From positions 96,988 through 160,987 of the forward strand of contig NW_002476033.1 in assembly GCF_000189635.1 (NCBI RefSeq): DNA of 64,000 nucleotides, in the 5' to 3' direction. This DNA comes from Tetrahymena thermophila SB210. Taxonomy: Eukaryota; Ciliophora; Oligohymenophorea; Hymenostomatida; Tetrahymenidae. The notes beneath the pieces are model-generated. The model searched no databases, had not been told where the DNA came from, and worked only from the letters and a program-made list of their open reading frames with translations. Shown one piece after another: positions 57,764 to 64,000 of the stretch (its first letter is position 1; each line of letters starts with the position of its first letter). Made by a program: the position numbers and the translations under genes.

Positions 57764-58927
57764 TCACTTTTTATCAAAAACACTATTACGGTATTATCTC
57801 ATGCAAAAAAAGGCTCTTCTACTAAATTTAATTCCTAGATAAAATATCCCAGCAGCAAATAATAACTTAGGAATGGGATGAAATTCATTTCTGCAATTTT
57901 AATCTTTTTGCTACCACCTACGTTCAAAAAAGCAATGATGTTGTTTGTCAAATTAACTATCAGTATTTTTTTCGTTATAGTTATTTTAATTTGCATCGTT
58001 CATAATTTGCTTATTAAAAAAATGATGACAAAATTTATTTTAAGTCATTTTCTCTTAATTTTATTATAGATTCATTGATTAAGAATAGTTAAATTAATTC
58101 TTTTACTAATTCTCTTAACCAATTTATTCTTATTTGTTTAATTTTTCTGTATTACTTGATGAAAATGGACAAAACCTTTTATGGTGATTATTGTGGTGAT
58201 GAAGATGATGATTACTTTAGTTTTCACAGTTAAGATGAGAATGTTGAGAATCTTTCTAACACTGAGTATTTATTTAATTGTCTTATTTATTAGTGATGTA
58301 GTTATTTAATCTTTGGTGATATCTATGATGAAATTACTTACATCTTTCATCAAATTAAATATTTTCTTAAAAACTATTTTAGTTTTAAGATAAACTTTTT
58401 ACTTCTTTGAAGGAAGAATTAGATTCATTCAAATCATTGTTTTGTTATTAAATATGCCTTCTTTGATGGTATTTCTCATGTAGTTCTTGTAATTCTCTCT
58501 TTTTTTCTCTTAATCTTTCTCTCAATTCCCTGTACCTGTTTTAATATTAAACTGTTTCGTTTTAAATTTATTCTTGGCTACTATATTATAACCTCGTTTA
58601 ATTGGCAACAGCTTCTACTTCTTATTATTATTTTTCATTTGATAATTATTGGCTTATTTATTACTTTTATCCATCTTAATAGATGTTGTTTTACTATTTT
58701 TAATTTTAATTACTATTTTATTAGTCATTTCTTAAATAGTTTGATTAATATTTTTGTTGATTAAGTTGGTTTTCCATTTTATTATGTTCACTAACTCTAG
58801 TTTAGATATTCAGTTTAGAAGGATCTTAGAAAATTTAAAGTTATTATTAAATCTCAAAGAATTACTTCAATTCAAATGGTAATTATGCATCATTATTTAA
58901 GTTTTGTTTAGAAGATTAGGTAGACAT
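57764..58927 (-). CDS. Q/H-rich coiled-coil protein with C-terminal membrane anchor, paralogue of the gene at 59958
   Basis: One frame of 387 residues, starting MSTQSSKQNLNNDAQLPFEL and ending VFDKK before TGA at 57764-57766. After a short conserved N-terminal block (QQQLQIFQDPSKLNIQ, residues 28-43) comes a long Q/N-rich region. It includes a charged helix RYRELRERLREKKRELQELH likely to form a coiled coil and a histidine cluster HHLHHHNNHHKR near residues 238-249. A single hydrophobic helix, IPKLLFAAGIFYLGIKF, lies about 36 residues from the end, followed by basic residues, as in tail-anchored proteins of the ER or mitochondrial outer membrane. There is no signal peptide. The plus strand carries long hydrophobic shadow frames here. 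The paralogue shares the LQIFQD block and the helix with its basic flank. Function is unknown. Confidence 0.8.
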
Positions 58928-59957
58928 TTTTTAATTCTTTTTAGTTTTTGTATTATTTTTTATTTAATATTTATTTACTTAGAAGAAGAAGCCAAAGTAC
59001 ATTTTTAAATTACTTTTTAATTGTAATTATGAATTTTTTGTATGTAAAATTCTGTTTAAATCCAATAATTAAATTTTTCTATTTTAATCTTTTATTTTTG
59101 AGAAAGTTCTATACAGCTTTAACAAATTTAGAATTATATTTATATTTTTACTTCTAAAGCTTATTTAATTCTTGTAGTAACATAGTATTTAAATTTTTAA
59201 ATCGCTAATAAATTAATAAAAATAAAAATATTTTAACTTAATACTATATTGAAATTTAGAATGAATAAAATAAAAAGTAAAAAAATGCTTGTAGATAATT
59301 CTGTTACAAACTAAAATACCTTAATTTAAATATTCCCCTCCGAATAAGACAATAGAAATAAAAAATTTAATAAACTTACTCATAAAATGAAAATTTGGTA
59401 TTAATATTGACCACAAATTTGAATTAATACTAAAAAAATGTCTATTCTTCTATTATTAATAAAATATAAATAATTTTTTATTTTTTTATTACACTTACTG
59501 TAACTCCTCTAGTTTTCATTTCTCACATTAAAAAGTAAAAATAGACAAAATTAAAAATTTAAAAAGCTTAAATATTCACCATTTATCTTTGTTATCTTAA
59601 CCATTTACCATGAGGAATTGCAATAAATATTCTTGATTCCAATTTTAATTAAAAAAATAACAGTTAACTTTACTTAGGCATTAGAAAATATTCTATTTAA
59701 TAATAAAATAAATAATTAAAAAATAATTTTCAACTTTTAAAACAACTAATTTAAGAATTATAAAATTCAGTGATTTTAATTTTTCTGAACAAAGTAGCAT
59801 CCATGAAATAAATAAATATAAATTATTGAATTTTTATACAGATAAGTTTTTAATTTTCACATTAGTTTTGGAAATAATCTTTAAAAGAGTTTTCATTTTA
59901 TTTAATCATACACTACAAATACTTAAAAAATAAATACATCAAATAATAAATATGCAA
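58928..59957. other. Intergenic region
   Basis: About 1 kb of A/T-rich DNA between the two paralogous anchored-protein genes. The open plus-strand frame that runs through 58948-59157 continues here only because TGA is rare in T/A-rich DNA, and its translation is a run of F, I, L, N and Y. No gene seen. Confidence 0.5.
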
Positions 59958-60539
59958 TCATTTATGCTAATAAAAACGGGAATACCACCATTAGCATCTT
60001 TAATTTGTTTAGTTCATATGATCCTTAAAATTATGATAATTAGGGTAAAAATATTTTTGATTATAATAGTAATGTTGGTATTTACATGCTTTACCAAAAA
60101 TAATTCTTTTTGTGATTTTAAAAGCAATTAAAGCTCCGACACCAATTAATAGATAATGTCCTATACCTCTATTTTGATTATTATTTGTTTAAGAATATTC
60201 TTTGAATTCTTACTCGATTTTTTATTTGAAAGGGATTAAAACATCACTTTCTGATTTTTGGGATTTTTTAAACAAAATCTATTGATTTTATTGCTAGATA
60301 TGAATATCACTTTGTTTTAATTCTTATTCCTTCAAAAAATCTCTAAATTTTAAGCAAGCTTATGCATGCTCAAGTGATAAAATTTTTTAAACTCCACAAA
60401 TTTAGTCAAACCAATTTTCAGTTTGAGTAAAGCCTTCTTACTGAACCTTCAAATTAGATTAAGCGTCTTGAAAGATTTATAAATCTTCCTTATATTGGTC
60501 AAGATTTGTCTTATTGTTTTGATTATTTTATTAGCTCAT
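59958..60539 (-). CDS. Small Q-rich protein with C-terminal membrane anchor, paralogue of the gene at 57764
   Basis: One frame of 193 residues, starting MSQQNNQNNKTNLDQYKEDL and ending at TGA 59958-59960. It shares with its larger neighbour the N-terminal LQIFQD block (here KEDLQIFQDAQSNLKVQQ) and a single C-terminal hydrophobic helix, GIGHYLLIGVGALIAFKITK, followed by basic and tyrosine-rich residues (KYQHYYYNQKYFYPNYHNF). It lacks the long Q/H-rich middle. Topology is likely N-terminus in the cytosol with a tail anchor. The pair probably arose by duplication followed by expansion or loss of the middle region. Function is unknown. Confidence 0.78.
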
Positions 60540-61893
60540 TTTAATTTAAATTTTACTTTTACTTTGATTTTTATTAATTAATTAATTTATAAAGTTATTT
60601 ATAAATTTTTTTATTAAAACTATGCAATAAAATAGATAAGAGAGTGTAACAAATCGAAAATTTAGCGCATTTTCTGAATATTTCTGATCATCCTTAAAAT
60701 AAGAAGAATGTATAAATTTTAAATAAATGTTTTTAAAATTGATAGATAGCAATCAACATTTCTTTAAAATTTAAAGGAATAACGATGTAATATTTAAATC
60801 ATCATTGCAGCATAGAAAATTATATCTAATATTGAATTTACAGTAAATTTATTTGTATTTGAGTGATTACAGAAAATTGAATTACAAAATTAGAAAAGCC
60901 ACCTGATATAATATTTAAATATGTAATAATTGATATAGAAAAATTTATAGAAATTTCTAAATTAGAATTTATCTTTTTAAATTCAAAATGTATTAAAGTT
61001 TCTAGAAAAAAAAAAGAAAAGTCTAATCTTCGTCAAATTTAAAAAATATTTCTTTCTTTTTTTTTCATTTAGTTAAATCTCTTATAGATAGAGGTTTATT
61101 TTGAAAAAAAATTTATGCTATAGTATTATTTTGGAATTTATTTAAATTTTCTAGAAAGAAAGTCTAATTAATTGAAATGTATTAATAAAAATCTATAGTT
61201 ATTTAATTCATATAATTCATAATTAAAAGCTCTTAAATAGATATCAAAAGATTAAACTAGATAGTTACTTTTTTTTAATGTAATCTCTGTCAAATTTTTT
61301 AAACAAAAATTAAATCATAAATACATAATTTTTCTCATAAAAAAATTGATCTGTTTAAAATTGTTTTAAAATTTAATTCAAAATGGTTTTTTGAACCATA
61401 AATCTTATGATTAATAATTTATTTATGAAGTAATTTAAAATAACAAGATTATTTATTATTTTTGACAAGTCTAATATATAACATATTTAAGGTTTTTTTA
61501 TTATTTTTCATTTTATATTATATATATATATATTGGCTTTTAAAAATTTTATTTTGTGAGTATTTAATAAATAATTTTTGAAAAAATCGCCCATTTTTTA
61601 ATCTACACTTCAAAATAATTTTATAAAAGCTAAAAAAGAATATTTGAGGTTAAGAATAAAAATTTTTAAAGACAAATTTACTGATAAAAGCTTTTTGTAT
61701 ATTTACCATAAGAATTAGTTTTTTAAAATATTATTTTTTAAAAGAATTTACTGATAAAAATCAAATATTTAAATATTCATAAATAAAGTTTGTAAATAGT
61801 TAATGAAAATCAAGAAAAATCTATATTTGTAAAAAAAGAATTTAGGCTTACAAAAATATGGTATTACACATAAACAACAATTAATGGTTTAAT
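60540..61893. other. Intergenic region
   Basis: About 1.35 kb of extremely A/T-rich DNA with homopolymer runs. The string AATTTACTGATAAAA occurs twice about 70 bases apart (near 61676 and 61746). No convincing frame on either strand. Confidence 0.5.
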
Positions 61894-62970
61894 TCAAAGT
61901 TAAAAATATTCTTTTATTTCTTATAATAATTTTGAGAAAAAGGATTTCTTTTTTTTGGCTAAAACAACTGTTGATACTATTGCTTTGTAAGTGAAGAATA
62001 CTGCTATTGATGAAGCAAGCAAAGCACATAATTTTAATGCTCTTTAATCTGATTTTATCTTTAACCAATCTATTTTTAAGAAAACCTTTTCTACATCCAT
62101 AATGTTATTTGAGTTCTTTTTTCCAAAAAAGTAAAAAGTGTTATTTAAATAGTTCAAATCGTCTAATTTAAACTTGACCTAAAAGATATTAGATGATAAA
62201 TAGTAGGTCAATCCTGCAAATGCTGAAGTGATCAAGTTTTCTTTTGATTACAAAGGTATTGGGACAGCCTAATTTTCAAATTTATCAGTTTATAAAATAA
62301 CTTTTCTTATTGATGGAGCTGATGAAGAGTCTGTAATTTTAGAATAATCATAACCTTGTTAGCCAATATTTATAGGTATTTTAGTCTTGATGTGTCTAGA
62401 AGTAAATGTTCCTTGCATAAGTGTACTTTAGCCTACACTTGAGTTATCAAAATAAAGTTTTGGTGTTTTACTTAAATTTGAACTAATATTTATTAAAGTT
62501 TTTTCGTCAGCAAGAGACTTTTCTAATCTCTTCATTAAAACTTGTCTTTTTTTGATCATATAGTATGCAGCTCCTCCTCTTAAAAAGATACTAAATATAA
62601 GTTAATTTTAGCTAAACTTGTCTTCAATCCTCTTGCAGTTAGACCTGCAAAATATTTTTTTGACAAAATTTTTAAATCTTGAAAAAAAGCAAGTTCTTTC
62701 AGCCTTTTTTTCTTCTTAGTTTATATTTAATTTGTTTTGAGGGTCATAGAGACTTGTTTCAGATCCGATAACTTCCTAGTAACCGTTTTCATTCCTAACT
62801 CCTTAATCAACGCTTTGTCCTACATCAATAGATTGATCCAATTTAGAACTATCTTATTCTTATTATTGGTTGACAATTTAAACATCATTAAGTGAACTGA
62901 GAAGTTTTTTTTCTTCATTTGAATCTTAATTTTATTAGTCCTTTTGAGCTTGTTAATTTTCTAAACTCAT
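61894..62970 (-). CDS. Two-TM acidic-tailed membrane protein, telomere-proximal gene
   Basis: One frame of 358 residues, starting MSLENQQAQKDQQNQDSNEE and ending KEYFQL before TGA at 61894-61896. It has the same plan as the gene at 56367. The N-terminal tail is acidic and Q-rich with the shared EEKKLLSSL block, followed by a basic cysteine-bearing stretch (FFSRFKNFVKKIFCRSNCKR) and hydrophobic segment LIFSIFLRGGAAYYMI (124-139). A soluble domain with FYFFGKK (compare FVYVFGEK in the paralogue) comes next, then membrane helix LCALLASSIAVFFTYKAIV and a basic tail. This is the last gene before the telomere, with its ATG about 520 bases from the first repeat and transcription running away from the chromosome end. 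No enzyme motif is visible and function is unknown. Confidence 0.82.
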
Positions 62971-63489
62971 ATTTTTAATTATAACTCTTTAAATGTTTTT
63001 AGGTATTGAGTGTTTCTTTATTTAATCAATTTTTTGTATTAAATTTTGATTATTAATTAAATCACTTTCTGATTTATTTCAATTAAGTGAATTTGTAAAA
63101 GAGAGATTTTCGATTGTAAAATTTTGATTAAATCTGATTTAAAAAACCATATTGAAATAGAAAAAATTTAATTATTTAGAAATTGCTAGAAATATAATTA
63201 ATTTTTTTTAATTTCTAATCATTATAGACTGAAAAAGTTAAAGTGCTCTAAAAAAAGTATTCCAAAGTTTTTTCTGATTGCGTTTATTTAAATCTAATAG
63301 CATATATCTCTTTATCAATTTTTATGATAAATTTATATTATACTTGAATTTCGCAAAAATGTAAATCTAATAAATTTTTAAAATAATTCTTTAAAATAGA
63401 AAAAATGTATGTATGTCTTATGTATCTATCTAATATCTAAAAATTTTTATTTTTAAATTACTTTCTACTTCATTTAAAAATCAATAATA
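62971..63489. other. Telomere-adjacent non-coding DNA
   Basis: About 520 bases of A/T-rich sequence between the last gene and the telomere. It must contain that gene's promoter. No degenerate telomere repeats are seen; the junction to GGGGTT is abrupt at 63490. Confidence 0.6.
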
Positions 63490-64000
63490 GGGGTTGGGGT
63501 TGGGGTTGGGGTTGGGGTTGGGGTTGGGGTTGGGGTTGGGGTTGGGGTTGGGGTTGGGGTTGGGGTTGGGGTTGGGGTTGGGGTTGGGGTTGGGGTTGGG
63601 GTTGGGGTTGGGGTTGGGGTTGGGGTTGGGGTTGGGGTTGGGGTTGGGGTTGGGGTTGGGGTTGGGGTTGGGGTTGGGGTTGGGGTTGGGGTTGGGGTTG
63701 GGGTTGGGGTTGGGGTTGGGGTTGGGGTTGGGGTTGGGGTTGGGGTTGGGGTTGGGGTTGGGGTTGGGGTTGGGGTTGGGGTTGGGGTTGGGGTTGGGGT
63801 TGGGGTTGGGGTTGGGGTTGGGGTTGGGGTTGGGGTTGGGGTTGGGGTTGGGGTTGGGGTTGGGGTTGGGGTTGGGGTTGGGGTTGGGGTTGGGGTTGGG
63901 GTTGGGGTTGGGGTTGGGGTTGGGGTTGGGGTTGGGGTTGGGGTTGGGGTTGGGGTTGGGGTTGGGGTTGGGGTTGGGGTTGGGGTTGGGGTTGGGGTTG
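63490..64000 (+). repeat. Telomere, (GGGGTT)n
   Basis: Eighty-five uninterrupted GGGGTT units (511 bases) with no variant repeat, reaching the window edge. This is the Tetrahymena-type repeat, with the G-rich strand running 5' to 3' towards the end as expected for a right-hand chromosome end. The abrupt start fits de novo telomere addition at a developmentally broken macronuclear chromosome. Confidence 0.99.

Noticed and set aside
58100..59600. Very long plus-strand open frame, strongly hydrophobic
   Set aside because: It is the complement of Q/N/K-rich coding sequence on the minus strand, extended through A/T-rich DNA where TGA is rare. The minus-strand frame has an ATG, a coiled coil, a membrane anchor and a paralogue.

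Overview
The window reads as the right-hand end of a ciliate somatic (macronuclear) chromosome, almost certainly Tetrahymena, probably T. thermophila. Three lines of evidence agree. The last 511 bases are a perfect GGGGTT array, G-rich strand toward the end. Base composition is extremely A/T-rich with many short A/T-rich introns. Every convincing reading frame uses TAA and TAG as glutamine and stops only at TGA. Read with the standard code the genes appear only as scraps, so all genes below were read by hand with the ciliate code.

Layout. 1-917 (-): start of a gene running off the left edge. About 1640-39972: a tandem array of three units of about 13.2 kb. Each has a decayed copy of the gene's own last exons, a non-coding spacer and one giant plus-strand gene (3921-13731, 17094-26936, 30249-39972). 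Each giant gene encodes a protein of roughly 2,800 residues: signal peptide, propeller-like N-terminal module, long right-handed beta-helix, cysteine-rich module, about seven membrane helices and a Q/N/K-rich cytoplasmic tail, split by about 17 introns whose positions match wherever I compared the copies. 40374-51140: housekeeping and signalling genes, namely a glycerol-3-phosphate acyltransferase (-), a Hippo/MST-class kinase with an internal SARAH segment (+) and ribosomal protein L7/uL30 (-). 51709-56102 (+): a large protein I do not recognise, with an unresolved start. 56367-62970: four minus-strand genes for small Q-rich membrane-anchored proteins, which fall into two paralogous pairs. 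62971-63489: gene-free subtelomere. 63490-64000: telomere.

The strongest candidates for new biology are the array of giant adhesion-receptor-like proteins, with its record of unequal exchange, and the telomere-proximal set of two paralogous membrane-protein pairs. The kinase's SARAH-like segment in mid-protein, followed by a tail of about 680 residues, is also unusual. No tRNA, rRNA, CRISPR array or transposon was seen. Intron positions and homologies are hand-read, and percent identities were not computed.
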